DNA of 64,000 nucleotides, taken from Micromonospora antibiotica (GTDB lineage Bacteria; Actinomycetota; Actinomycetes; Mycobacteriales; Micromonosporaceae). Numbering within the stretch: the stretch's first letter is position 1; each line of letters starts with the position of its first letter. The position numbers and the translations under genes are program-made. The stretch is from the NCBI RefSeq assembly GCF_017599305.1, contig NZ_JAGFWR010000010.1, positions 124,001 to 188,000 of the forward strand. The letters are read 5' to 3'. Shown in pieces: positions 25,801 to 33,252 of this stretch. The notes under the pieces were generated by a model, which saw only the letters and a program-made list of their open reading frames with translations, did no database searches and was not told the DNA's origin.

Positions 25801-27945
25801 GTGCGGCACGACCCGGACGACCCGTACCTGGTGGTCGCGGCGGACAAGGGCACCGCGACGTTCTCCGACATCGCCAACCAGATCTCGGCGGCGCACGGCT
25901 TCTGGCTGGGTGACGCGTTCGCCTCCGGCGGTTCCGCCGGCTACGACCACAAGAAGATGGGCATCACCGCCCGGGGTGCCTGGGAGTCGGTCAAGCGGCA
26001 CTTCCGCGAGCTGGGCCACGACACCCAGACGGCTGACTTCACCGTGGTCGGCGTCGGCGACATGTCCGGCGACGTGTTCGGCAACGGGATGCTGCTCTCC
26101 GAACACATCCGGTTGGTGGCCGCGTTCGACCACCGGCACATCTTCCTCGACCCGGACCCGGACGCCGCCACCTCCTTCCGGGAACGTCAGCGGCTGTTCG
26201 GGCTGCCCCGGTCGTCCTGGGAGGACTACGACCCGAAGCTGATCTCCGAAGGCGGCGGGATCTTCCCGCGCGGGGCCAAGTCGATCCCGATCACCCCGCA
26301 GGTGCGGGCGGCCATCGGCCTGGCCGACGACGTCACCCAGCTCAGCCCGCCGGAGCTGATGAAGGCGATCCTCACCGCGCCGGTGGACCTGTTCTGGAAC
26401 GGCGGCATCGGCACCTACGTGAAGGCGTCCAGCCAGACCAACGCCGAGGTGGGCGACAAGTCCAACGACGCGATCCGGGTGGACGGCAAGAGCCTGCGCT
26501 GCCGGGTCGTCGGCGAGGGCGGCAACCTGGGCTGCACCCAGCTCGGCCGGATCGAGTACGCGCAGACCGGCGGCCGGATCTACACCGACTTCATCGACAA
26601 CGCGGCCGGAGTGGACTGCTCCGACCACGAGGTGAACATCAAGATCCTGCTGAACACGGCGGTCGCCGACGGGGCGCTGGACGTCCCCGCCCGTGACGAG
26701 CTGCTGGCCCAGATGACCGACGAGGTCGCCGAGCTGGTCCTGCGGGACAACTACGACCAGGCACGGGCGATCAACAACTCGCAGGCCCAGGCCGCCTCGC
26801 TGCTGCCGGTGCACCGCCGGATGATCAGCGAACTGGAGCGGGCCGGTCAGCTCGACCGGGCGCTGGAGGCGCTGCCCCCGGACGAGGAGCTGGCGGTACG
26901 CACCGAGTCCGGGCTGACCGCGCCGGAGTTCGCGGTGCTGCTCGCGTACGTCAAGATCGTGCTGGAGCGGGAGATCCTCGCCGAGGGCCTCGCGGACGAG
27001 GAGTGGACGACCAGGGTGCTGGTCGACTACTTCCCGACGCCGATGCGCGAGCGGTTCGCCGACCGGATGGCCCAGCACCGGCTGCGTCGGGACATCGTCA
27101 CCACGGTCCTGGTCAACGAGGCGATCAACCGGGGCGGCATCTCGTTCGTCTTCCGGGTCGTCGAGGAGACGGCCGCGTCGGCGGCCGACGTCATCCGGGC
27201 GTACGTGGTGGTCCGGGAGGTCTTCGGGCTGCGGGAGCTGTGGGACGCGGTCGAGGCGCTGGACAACCAGGTCTCGCCGGAGTTGCAGACCAGCGTCTAC
27301 CTCGACACCCGGCGGCTGCTCGACCGGGCGGTGCGCTGGCTGGTGACCAACCGGCGCTCGCCGATCGACGTGCCGGCCGAGATCGAGCGGCTCCGCGACG
27401 GGGTGGCCCGGCTACTGCCCGACCTTCAGGACCGGTTCCACGGCAGCGAGCGGGAGTCGTTGCGGGAGCACATCGACGCGATGACCGCCCGGGGGCTGCC
27501 GGCCGACCTGGCCGAGCAGGCGACCCGGCTGATGTACAGCTTCGGTCTGCTGGACGTGGTGGAGACGGCGCGGACCAGTGGCCGCGACGTCGGTGAGGTG
27601 GCCTCGGTCTACTTCGTGCTCTCCGACCGGTTCCGGGTCGACTCGCTGCTGTCGAAGATCTCCCTGCTGCCGCGCGAGGACCGCTGGCAGACGTTGGCCC
27701 GGATGGCGCTGCGCTACGACCTGTACGCCGCGTTGGCCGCGCTCACCGGTGAGGTGCTCGACTCCACCTCGGGTGACCTGCCGCCGCAGGAGCGGGTGCT
27801 CCAGTGGGAACAGTCGAACGCCACCTCGATCCACCGGGCGCACCGGGCGATGGGGGAGTTCGACGAGTCGCGGGCGGACCTCGCCTCGCTGTCGGTGCTG
27901 CTGCGGCAGATCCGCACCCTGGTCCGGACGTCCGCCGCCGCCTGA
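22870..27945 (+). CDS. gdhB: NAD-specific glutamate dehydrogenase, large (180-kDa) type
   Basis: A 1691-residue enzyme of the large GDH family known from Streptomyces, Pseudomonas and Mycobacterium; it deaminates glutamate to 2-oxoglutarate with NAD. The N-terminal half carries ACT-like regulatory modules (for example DDMPFLVDSVTALLN near 160). The catalytic core (~860-1360) has RGGLRWSDRREDFRTEVLGLVKAQMVKNAVIVPVGAKGG-type sequence with the active-site lysine region, then WNGGIGTYVK and VVGEGGNLG for substrate and NAD binding. A helical C-terminal domain follows. ATG 22870 has a strong GAGGGGAG site; an upstream frame of 26 codons lacks one. No frameshift is seen over 5 kb. Confidence 0.95.
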   Translation: MDRRPAIKPGPDLRQTDTGRDDSFDSATDGDSPPIDGDGYGRLDTGVTGLTGSSIDTLYDLGLPVEALGDDVEDAELDEPVPNAERLVAQAVALAGDDHDAATLVGRFWRFAPDEELIGFTAEEMLDAARAHRDLAQQRVPGELKLRILPPDADQHHTVVEIVTDDMPFLVDSVTALLNAHHLDVHLLVHPLVVVRREPLGRLTEVSADVEPDDAIAGDLVESWMRIEIDPVRDADQRDKLRRELQRVLTDVREAVEDWPKMRQRALALADELSTARTANDRPPVPEKDITDSVELLRWLAHDHFTFLGYREYRLVDSGGQGGPALEAVLGTGLGILRSDSPEARALSSMTPEAHEKVMEKRLLIITKANSRATVHRSAYLDYIGFKIFDEAGRVVGERRFLGLFSTAAYRTSVRELPVVRRKVAEVLDRSGLSQRSHSGKDLLQILETYPRDELFQIKTDDLYHAVVGVLRMAGRRQLRVFLRRDAYGRFISCLIYLPRDRFTTQNRLRMQDILLRELNGVGVDYTTRVTESMLARVHFIVRTDPNRPPGEIDADLLAEELADATRLWDDDYRLVLERKLGDEQSKRLFVRYADAFPEGYKDGHTPYEAMKDLAKLELLEEPGQLEMHLFRKQWAPRPGQRDAGADEAMDVRFKVYRYGEPMMLSAVLPVLHSLGVRVVDEHPYEVDRIDGRVFLYDFGLRLPEGHQELAEVRPHVENAFAAAWRGEAEVDGFNELVLRGGLTWRQVVVLRAYAKYLRQTGAVFSQEYMEQTFIAYPRIAALLVELFEVRFAPDGREAEQRRERSGELVDAIGVALDDVASLDQDRILRAYLTLMQATLRTSFYQKRADGRPKPYVAFKLDPQAIPDLPAPRPKFEIFVYSPRFEGVHLRYGPVARGGLRWSDRREDFRTEVLGLVKAQMVKNAVIVPVGAKGGFVLKQKPGDRDEAVACYQEFVGAMLDVTDNIVAGDIVPPVDVVRHDPDDPYLVVAADKGTATFSDIANQISAAHGFWLGDAFASGGSAGYDHKKMGITARGAWESVKRHFRELGHDTQTADFTVVGVGDMSGDVFGNGMLLSEHIRLVAAFDHRHIFLDPDPDAATSFRERQRLFGLPRSSWEDYDPKLISEGGGIFPRGAKSIPITPQVRAAIGLADDVTQLSPPELMKAILTAPVDLFWNGGIGTYVKASSQTNAEVGDKSNDAIRVDGKSLRCRVVGEGGNLGCTQLGRIEYAQTGGRIYTDFIDNAAGVDCSDHEVNIKILLNTAVADGALDVPARDELLAQMTDEVAELVLRDNYDQARAINNSQAQAASLLPVHRRMISELERAGQLDRALEALPPDEELAVRTESGLTAPEFAVLLAYVKIVLEREILAEGLADEEWTTRVLVDYFPTPMRERFADRMAQHRLRRDIVTTVLVNEAINRGGISFVFRVVEETAASAADVIRAYVVVREVFGLRELWDAVEALDNQVSPELQTSVYLDTRRLLDRAVRWLVTNRRSPIDVPAEIERLRDGVARLLPDLQDRFHGSERESLREHIDAMTARGLPADLAEQATRLMYSFGLLDVVETARTSGRDVGEVASVYFVLSDRFRVDSLLSKISLLPREDRWQTLARMALRYDLYAALAALTGEVLDSTSGDLPPQERVLQWEQSNATSIHRAHRAMGEFDESRADLASLSVLLRQIRTLVRTSAAA

Positions 27946-27950
27946 CCGTG

Positions 27951-28008
27951 ACACCGGTGCCGCGCCTGCGGGGGGATCATCGTCCCGCCGCAGGCGCGGC
28001 ACCGGTGT
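27951..28008. terminator. Perfect 21-bp bidirectional hairpin after gdh
   Basis: ACACCGGTGCCGCGCCTGCG and one further G (27951-27971) pair exactly with 27988-28008 over a 16-base loop. It lies 6 bases after the glutamate dehydrogenase stop and faces the convergent sortase gene. No T-run follows. Confidence 0.85.
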
Positions 28009-28047
28009 GGTCGGCCGGCGGTGTCCCGCCGGGAGGTGCGGTAGGGG

Positions 28048-28785
28048 TCAGGACGTCAGGGTGGCGAAGACGATCACGTTGTCCTGGTAGCTGCCGGCCC
28101 CCTGGTCGAACTGGCCGCCGCAGGTCACCACCCGCAGTCCGGGTCGGTCGTTCGGGCCGTACACCAGCTCGGTGGGGAACTGGTCCTTGGGATAGGAACG
28201 CACCTCGTCGACGGTGAAGATGGCGACGCCGCCGTCGGCCCGGGACACCGTGATGGTGTCGCCCGGCAGGAGCGCGCCGAGTTGGAAGAAGACCGCCGGC
28301 CCGAGCTTCGCCGAGTCGACGTGCCCGACGATCACCGCATTGCCGGTCTCCCCGGGGCTGACGCCCGGCTCGTACCAGCCGGCGCGCTGGGCCTGGTCCA
28401 GCGGGGGCACCTGGACCGTGCCGTCCGGGTTGGTGCCCAGCGGCATGATCTCCGCGTCGACCCCGATCCGCGGGATCACGATGGCGGTGGGGGCGGCCCG
28501 GAGCAGCGGATCGGGGCCCGGTGGCACGCTCGCGTCGGCGGGGACCTGGGCGTCCGGGTCGTCGACCGGCCCGGTCTCTCCGGCGGGGGTGGTCGCCGGG
28601 GTGGTCTGCGGCGCGGCCTGGGCCGCCGGCTGTGGGGGACGCGGCGGGGGCGTGGTGCGCAGTGACGCGCCGACCATGCCGGAGCCGGCCATGGCGAGCA
28701 GGACGACGACGGCCGCGCCGGCGGCACGCCACGGTCTCCCGTGACGGCCGCCGGCCCGTGTCGCCGTCGGGTCAGCCGAGCTCAT
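28048..28785 (-). CDS. Sortase (class E/F-like)
   Basis: A 245-residue transpeptidase anchored by one N-terminal membrane span (~20-42), with a Pro/Ala/Thr-rich linker (~45-95) and a C-terminal sortase domain. His is in GHVDSAK and the nucleophile Cys in VVTCGG. After the Cys the sequence GGQFDQGAGSYQDNVIVFA reaches the end without any arginine, so the third catalytic residue is not where sortases usually have it. The gene starts inside the 3' end of the surface-protein gene (14-base overlap), so the two are translationally coupled and that protein is the likely substrate or partner. Confidence 0.85.
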   Translation of the reverse strand: MSSADPTATRAGGRHGRPWRAAGAAVVVLLAMAGSGMVGASLRTTPPPRPPQPAAQAAPQTTPATTPAGETGPVDDPDAQVPADASVPPGPDPLLRAAPTAIVIPRIGVDAEIMPLGTNPDGTVQVPPLDQAQRAGWYEPGVSPGETGNAVIVGHVDSAKLGPAVFFQLGALLPGDTITVSRADGGVAIFTVDEVRSYPKDQFPTELVYGPNDRPGLRVVTCGGQFDQGAGSYQDNVIVFATLTS

Positions 28786-29875
28786 CGGCCCGACGCCGAC
28801 GCATCAGCACGATGCCGCCGAGGGCAGCCGCGCCGATCATGCCCGCTCCGCCGACGGCCATGCTCCGGTCGGCGGCGGTGGTGGTCATCCCACCGTCACC
28901 GCCGTCGACGTGGCCCTTCGGCAGGACGACCAGTTCGCCTTCGCCACACGAGCCCTTCAGCTCGTACCGGCCCGGACGGGCGTGCTCGGAGACCTCGGCC
29001 TCGCCGTAGTAGACGAAGTCCTTCTTGTGCTCCCAGCCACCCTCGTCCTTGCCGTGGTCGGACTCCTCGCCCTTGCCGTATCCGTACTCCTCGTCCTGGC
29101 CGTACCCGTCGTGGCCCAGCCAGTCGTCCTCGTCGGACTCCTCGCCGTAGCCCGGCTTGCCGTGCTCGCCGGACTCCTCGCCGGGCTTGCCGTGCTCCTC
29201 CTCGGCGCCGGGCTTGCCGTGTTCGCCGGACTCCTCGCCGGGCTTGCCGTGCTCGCCAGGCTTACCGGACTCCTCGCCGGGCTTGCCGTGTTCGCCGGAC
29301 TCTTCGCCGGGCTTGCCGTGTTCGCCGGGCTTGCCGTGCTCCTCGCCCTTGCCCTCGTCGCCCTTGTCGCCCTGGTCCGGTCCCTGGTCGGCGGCCATGA
29401 AGCCACCGCCCTGGCCGTCGGCCGGCGGCTGCCCGCCGTCAGCCGGGGGCTGGCCACCCTCGGCCGGCGGCTGCGGCTTGGGGCCGTTGTCGTCGGGGCC
29501 CTTCCCGTCGGGGCCCTTGCCGTGGTCCTCCCCCTTGCCCTCGTCGCCCTTGCCGTGCTCGTCGCCCTTGCCGTGGTCCTCGCCCTTGCCCTCGTCGCCC
29601 TTGCCGTGCTCGTCGCCGCGGCCCTCGGGCTTGAGCTTGACCTTGCCGGTGACCTCGGACCAGACGAAGGCGTGTTCCTGTGCCTCCGGGCAGATCTCGA
29701 TGAGCTTGACCTCGTCGCCGGGCTTGACGACGTGTGGCTTGGCGATGACCTTGCCGTCCCGGCTCTCGCCGTCGTGGTGACCGTCCGCGAACGCGATCCC
29801 CGGCGTGAACACCAGAAGGGACGCGCCACCGAGAGCGGCACCCGCGACAACCTTCCCGAGCATCTTGTTAGCCAT
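28772..29875 (-). CDS. Repeat-rich surface protein paired with the sortase
   Basis: A 367-residue secreted protein: signal peptide (MANKMLGKVVAG, cleavage near AFADG), a short domain (~35-90; PGDEVKLIEICPEAQEHAF), then ~190 residues of charged repeats. The first set is of GKGDEGKGEDH type, the second of GEHGKPGEES type, separated by a PAEGGQPPADGG segment. A second small domain with a cysteine (~300-335) precedes a hydrophobic span and RRRR tail. That tail resembles a cell-wall sorting signal, but no LPxTG is present; LPKGH about 20 residues before the span is the nearest match. The many His, Glu and Asp residues could bind metal. Chosen start MANKMLG at 29875; the longer frame lacks a signal start. 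Confidence 0.8.
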   Translation of the reverse strand: MANKMLGKVVAGAALGGASLLVFTPGIAFADGHHDGESRDGKVIAKPHVVKPGDEVKLIEICPEAQEHAFVWSEVTGKVKLKPEGRGDEHGKGDEGKGEDHGKGDEHGKGDEGKGEDHGKGPDGKGPDDNGPKPQPPAEGGQPPADGGQPPADGQGGGFMAADQGPDQGDKGDEGKGEEHGKPGEHGKPGEESGEHGKPGEESGKPGEHGKPGEESGEHGKPGAEEEHGKPGEESGEHGKPGYGEESDEDDWLGHDGYGQDEEYGYGKGEESDHGKDEGGWEHKKDFVYYGEAEVSEHARPGRYELKGSCGEGELVVLPKGHVDGGDGGMTTTAADRSMAVGGAGMIGAAALGGIVLMRRRRADELG

Positions 29876-30426
29876 GACCTGCGTCACTCCATCCCCTGTT
29901 GTCCTGAGCCCGACGACAGTCGAGCTATGACCGACGTTAGACCGTTTCACGACTTATTCGGGGAAAGATTCGTGTTTTCGGCTTTACCGATGATGCGGGG
30001 CTTAAGGGAGCTAGAGCGCTTGTGTCGTCATTTGCCGCCTCGGGGGGTGGTTGGTGCACTGCCGGCCGAGCTGGGCGGGGATAGGCTCGCCAGGGCCCCG
30101 AATGTCGGTCCGGGCGTTGCCGCCAGGTTGCCGCGAAGTATCGAGCCATTGCCATGGAAGCGCTCCCATGCAAGAATCGCTGCACGCGGTTCGGGGAGCC
30201 ACACCGCGCACGGCAGGGGTCGAGGGCAACCGGTGCACCGGACGACGTCGCCGCCGACCGGTCCGTGCGGGCCGGTGAAGCTCACCACCACCACCACGCC
30301 CGTCCCCCGGGTCGGGCACCCCCCGAGATGTCCCGTTGGCGCCGGGGTCGTCCGTACCCCAGGACGCTCACGCGCCACTTGCCGGTCCCCTCGTGGTGCC
30401 GGTCTCGCCCAAGGAGTGCAAAAGGC
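29876..30426. promoter_or_regulatory. Divergent regulatory region of the surface protein and cellulase genes
   Basis: A 551-base gap. Bases 29930-30010 are AT-richer than the surroundings and probably hold promoters. The CebR-type palindrome lies at 30153-30170. Bases 30200-30420 are GC-rich with no gene I can support; an open frame into the cellulase exists but lacks a signal peptide until ATG 30427. Confidence 0.5.
30153..30170. promoter_or_regulatory. CebR-type operator upstream of the cellulase
   Basis: CATGGAAGCGCTCCCATG contains TGGAAGCGCTCCCA, one base from the consensus TGGGAGCGCTCCCA that the LacI-family cellobiose repressor CebR binds in Streptomyces and Thermobifida. It lies 257 bases before the cellulase start. 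Confidence 0.8.
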
Positions 30427-32241
30427 ATGAATCTGTGGAGAAGTCTGTCCGCCCGACGCCGGGCGTTCGCCCTCACCGGGGCGAGCGTGCTGGTCGCGGG
30501 CGGGCTGGTGACCATCCCGGTCACCGCGGCGCAGGCCGCCACCCAGTGCAGCATCGACTACACCACCAACGACTGGTCCGGTGGTTTCACCGCGAACGTC
30601 ACCATCCGCAACGTGGGTGACCCGATCAGCAACTGGACCCTCGGCTTCACCTTCCCCAACAGCAGCCAGCGGGTCACCCAGGGCTGGTCGGCCAAGTGGT
30701 CGCAGAGCGGCCAGAACGTGACCGCCACCAACGAGTCCTACAACGGCTCGCTGGGTCGCGGCGGCAGCACCACCCTCGGCTTCAACGGCTCGTGGAGCGG
30801 CAGCAACCCCAAGCCGACCTCGTTCACCCTGAACGGGGTGGTCTGTGGCGGCGTCACGCCGACGACGCCTCCGCCCACCACGCCTCCGCCGACCACGCCC
30901 CCGCCGACGACGCCTCCGCCCACGACGCCGCCGCCCACGACGCCTCCGCCCACCACCCCGCCGCCCACCACGCCCCCGCCGGGGCAGAAGGTGGACAACC
31001 CCTACGTCGGGGTCAAGGGCTACGTGAACCCGGAGTGGAAGGCCAAGGCGGACGCCGAGGCCGGTGGCAGCCGGGTCTCCAACAACCCGACCGCGGTGTG
31101 GCTGGACCGGATCGCCGCGATCAACGGCACCACCGACAGCAGCTCCAACGGTGCGATGGGCGTCAAGGACCACCTGGACGCGGCCCTGGCTCAGGGCGCC
31201 GGCTACATCCAGTTCGTGATCTACAACCTGCCCGGCCGGGACTGCTCGGCGCTCGCCTCCAACGGTGAGCTGGCCGCCGACGAACTGCCGCGGTACAAGT
31301 CGGAGTACATCGACCCGATCGCCGCGATCCAGAGCCAGGCCAAGTACGCCAGCCTGCGGATCGTCAACATCATCGAGATCGACTCGCTGCCGAACCTGGT
31401 CACCAACACCTCCGGCAACGCCGGTGGCACCGTGCAGTGTGACGTGGTCAAGGCCAACGGCGCGTACGTCAACGGTGTCGGCTACGCCCTGGCCAAGCTG
31501 GGCGCGATCGGCAACGTCTACAACTACATCGACGCCGGCCACCACGGCTGGCTGGGTTGGGACACCAACTTCGGCCCGACCGCCGACATCCTGAAGACCG
31601 CTGCGGTCGCCTCCGGTAGCAACGTGAACTACGTGCACGGCTTCATCACCAACACGGCGAACTACTCCGCCCTGAAGGAGCCGTACATCAAGATCACCGA
31701 CACGGTGAACGGCCAGACCGTCCGCCAGTCCAAGTGGATCGACTGGAACTTCTACGTCGACGAGCTGTCGTTCGCCCAGGCGTTCCGCACCAAGCTGATC
31801 TCGGTCGGCTTCAACAGCAACATCGGCATGCTGATCGACACCTCCCGCAACGGCTGGGGCGGCACCGCCCGGCCCACCGGCCCGGGCGCGACCACCAGCG
31901 TCGACACCTACGTCAACGGTGGTCGCATCGACCGTCGCTTCCACGCCGGCAACTGGTGCAACCAGGTCGGTGCGGGTCTCGGCGAGCGGCCGAAGGCCAA
32001 CCCCGAGCCGGGCATCGACGCCTACGTCTGGGTGAAGCCCCCGGGTGAGTCCGACGGCTCCAGCTCCCTCATCCCGAACAACGAGGGCAAGGGCTTCGAC
32101 CGGATGTGCGACCCGACCTACACCGGTAACGCCCGTAACGGCAACAGCATGAGCGGCGCCCTGCCCAACGCGCCGATCTCCGGCGCCTGGTTCTCCGCCC
32201 AGTTCCAGGAGCTCATGAAGAACGCCTACCCGGCGCTCTGA
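30427..32241 (+). CDS. Secreted GH6 cellulase (exo-type) with N-terminal CBM2
   Basis: A 604-residue extracellular cellulase. It has a signal peptide (1-37, ending AQA), a CBM2 cellulose-binding domain (~39-140, Cys to Cys), a PTTPPP-repeat linker (~142-190) and a GH6 catalytic domain (~195-604). The general acid lies in NLPGRDCSAL; other family marks are YIDAGHHGWLGWDTNFGP and GRIDRRFHAGNWCNQVGAG, which resembles Thermobifida Cel6B-type cellobiohydrolases rather than the short endoglucanases. It releases cellobiose from chain ends. Expression is likely induced by cellobiose through the CebR-type site upstream. ATG 30427 follows an AAGGAG site (30410-30415). Confidence 0.93.
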   Translation: MNLWRSLSARRRAFALTGASVLVAGGLVTIPVTAAQAATQCSIDYTTNDWSGGFTANVTIRNVGDPISNWTLGFTFPNSSQRVTQGWSAKWSQSGQNVTATNESYNGSLGRGGSTTLGFNGSWSGSNPKPTSFTLNGVVCGGVTPTTPPPTTPPPTTPPPTTPPPTTPPPTTPPPTTPPPTTPPPGQKVDNPYVGVKGYVNPEWKAKADAEAGGSRVSNNPTAVWLDRIAAINGTTDSSSNGAMGVKDHLDAALAQGAGYIQFVIYNLPGRDCSALASNGELAADELPRYKSEYIDPIAAIQSQAKYASLRIVNIIEIDSLPNLVTNTSGNAGGTVQCDVVKANGAYVNGVGYALAKLGAIGNVYNYIDAGHHGWLGWDTNFGPTADILKTAAVASGSNVNYVHGFITNTANYSALKEPYIKITDTVNGQTVRQSKWIDWNFYVDELSFAQAFRTKLISVGFNSNIGMLIDTSRNGWGGTARPTGPGATTSVDTYVNGGRIDRRFHAGNWCNQVGAGLGERPKANPEPGIDAYVWVKPPGESDGSSSLIPNNEGKGFDRMCDPTYTGNARNGNSMSGALPNAPISGAWFSAQFQELMKNAYPAL

Positions 32242-32292
32242 CGAACCAGCCCGCCGCGGCTGGAGTGAGGCACTGACGCGGCGGGCGCACCC

Positions 32293-32330
32293 GGGCCCCC
32301 GGTCCGACCGAGAGGTCGGGCCGGGGGCCC
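32293..32330. terminator. Hairpin terminator after the cellulase
   Basis: GGGCCCCCGGTCCGACC (32293-32309) pairs with 32314-32330 with a single wobble over the 4-base loop GAGA. It lies 52 bases past the cellulase stop. A partial copy of its left arm follows at about 32341, then short CCCGGTCCCCGGTCT repeats. Confidence 0.8.
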
Positions 32331-32467
32331 ACCCGTCTCCCCGGGCCCCCGGTCCGGGACCGGACGGTCGTCATGTGGGGCCCGTGGTCTCCCGGTCCCC
32401 GGTCTCCCGGTCCCCGGTCTCCGGTTCGCCGCACACCCCACCGGGCGCGAGGCGACCGCGGCGGAAC

Positions 32468-32842
32468 TCAGGGCACGGTACGTTCCACCGCCGCCCGGCC
32501 CAACTCGGCCAGGTCCCGGCGGGCCCGCTCCAGGTTCTGCGGCGTCAGGTCCTGCCCGCGCGCCATGACCAGGTCCTCCGGCTCCCAGGGCTGTTCGGCC
32601 CCGGTGCGGATGTTGTCCCCACCGGCCCCCGTGCCGGTCCCGGTGGCCCCGGTGCCCGCCGCGTACGGGTCACCGATCAGCTCCTCGGTCGACGCGCCGG
32701 GCTGGTCACCCGGCGCGACGAACGACGGGTCGACCGGCCCACCGCCGCTCCGGGCCAGCTGCGGCACGGTGGAGTCGTCGTCCACCGCGGCGGCCACCTC
32801 CGGGCGTTCCTCCAACGGTCGGTTCGGGTCACGATCGGTCAT
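32468..32842 (-). CDS. Small acidic hypothetical protein
   Basis: A 124-residue protein of low complexity, rich in Gly, Thr, Asp and Pro, with no membrane span or cysteine. The last 35 residues (EDLVMARGQDLTPQNLERARRDLAELGRAAVERTVP, given here in part: NLERARRDLAELGRAAVE) form a plausible helix. I do not recognise a family. The ATG at 32842 has GAGGGCGG upstream. It is 73 bases downstream of the small membrane protein at 32916 and may belong to the symporter unit. Confidence 0.6.
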   Translation of the reverse strand: MTDRDPNRPLEERPEVAAAVDDDSTVPQLARSGGGPVDPSFVAPGDQPGASTEELIGDPYAAGTGATGTGTGAGGDNIRTGAEQPWEPEDLVMARGQDLTPQNLERARRDLAELGRAAVERTVP

Positions 32843-32915
32843 GGTGCCGCCCTCCTGTCCCAGACGCGTTCCGCGCCCCGGGTACCCCGTCCGGGCGACC
32901 CCATGCCGGAGCGGA

Positions 32916-33221
32916 TCAGACCTCCCGGGCCTCCTCGGTGGTGGGCGGCACCACCGGCCGCAGCCACTGCCAGGCCAGCATGAACAGCCCGAAAGCCAAC
33001 ATCGCCAGCCCGGCCCACAGGTTGATCCGGACGCCCTGCGCCTTGTCGATCTCGGCAGCCGAGTCGAAGAGACCGACCAGGCCGACGATCACCCCGTACA
33101 CCACGAAGAGACCACCGATGACCCGGCGGATGTCGAACAGCCGGGCGGCGGCGGACCGCTTGCGCTCGTTCTCCGTCTCGACGACCTGCGGGTCGTTCGC
33201 CCGCTCGCTGTGCTGGTCCAC
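32916..33221 (-). CDS. Small two-span membrane protein beside the symporter
   Basis: A 101-residue protein with a charged N-terminal 25 residues (ENERKRSAAARLF), a first span (~34-52, VIGGLFVVYGVIVGLVGLF) and a second (~68-86, LWAGLAMLAFGLFMLAWQW), then an acidic tail. Both ends are predicted inside the cell. It starts 31 bases after the sodium symporter stop codon on the same strand, so it is probably cotranscribed and may assist that transporter. I know no functional assignment. Confidence 0.75.
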   Translation of the reverse strand: MDQHSERANDPQVVETENERKRSAAARLFDIRRVIGGLFVVYGVIVGLVGLFDSAAEIDKAQGVRINLWAGLAMLAFGLFMLAWQWLRPVVPPTTEEAREV

Positions 33222-33252
33222 GCCTGCGCCTCCCTCTCGTGACGGACCGGGC

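Noticed and set aside
20569..27078. A single 2169-codon open frame on the minus strand
   Set aside because: Only its last 653 codons encode the penicillin-binding protein. The rest is the antisense shadow of the glutamate dehydrogenase gene: His/Gln/Arg/Val-rich with no domain.
28772..28860. An LPxTG sorting motif in the surface protein
   Set aside because: No LPxTG or close variant precedes the C-terminal span; LPKGH is too far from the span and not a standard motif.
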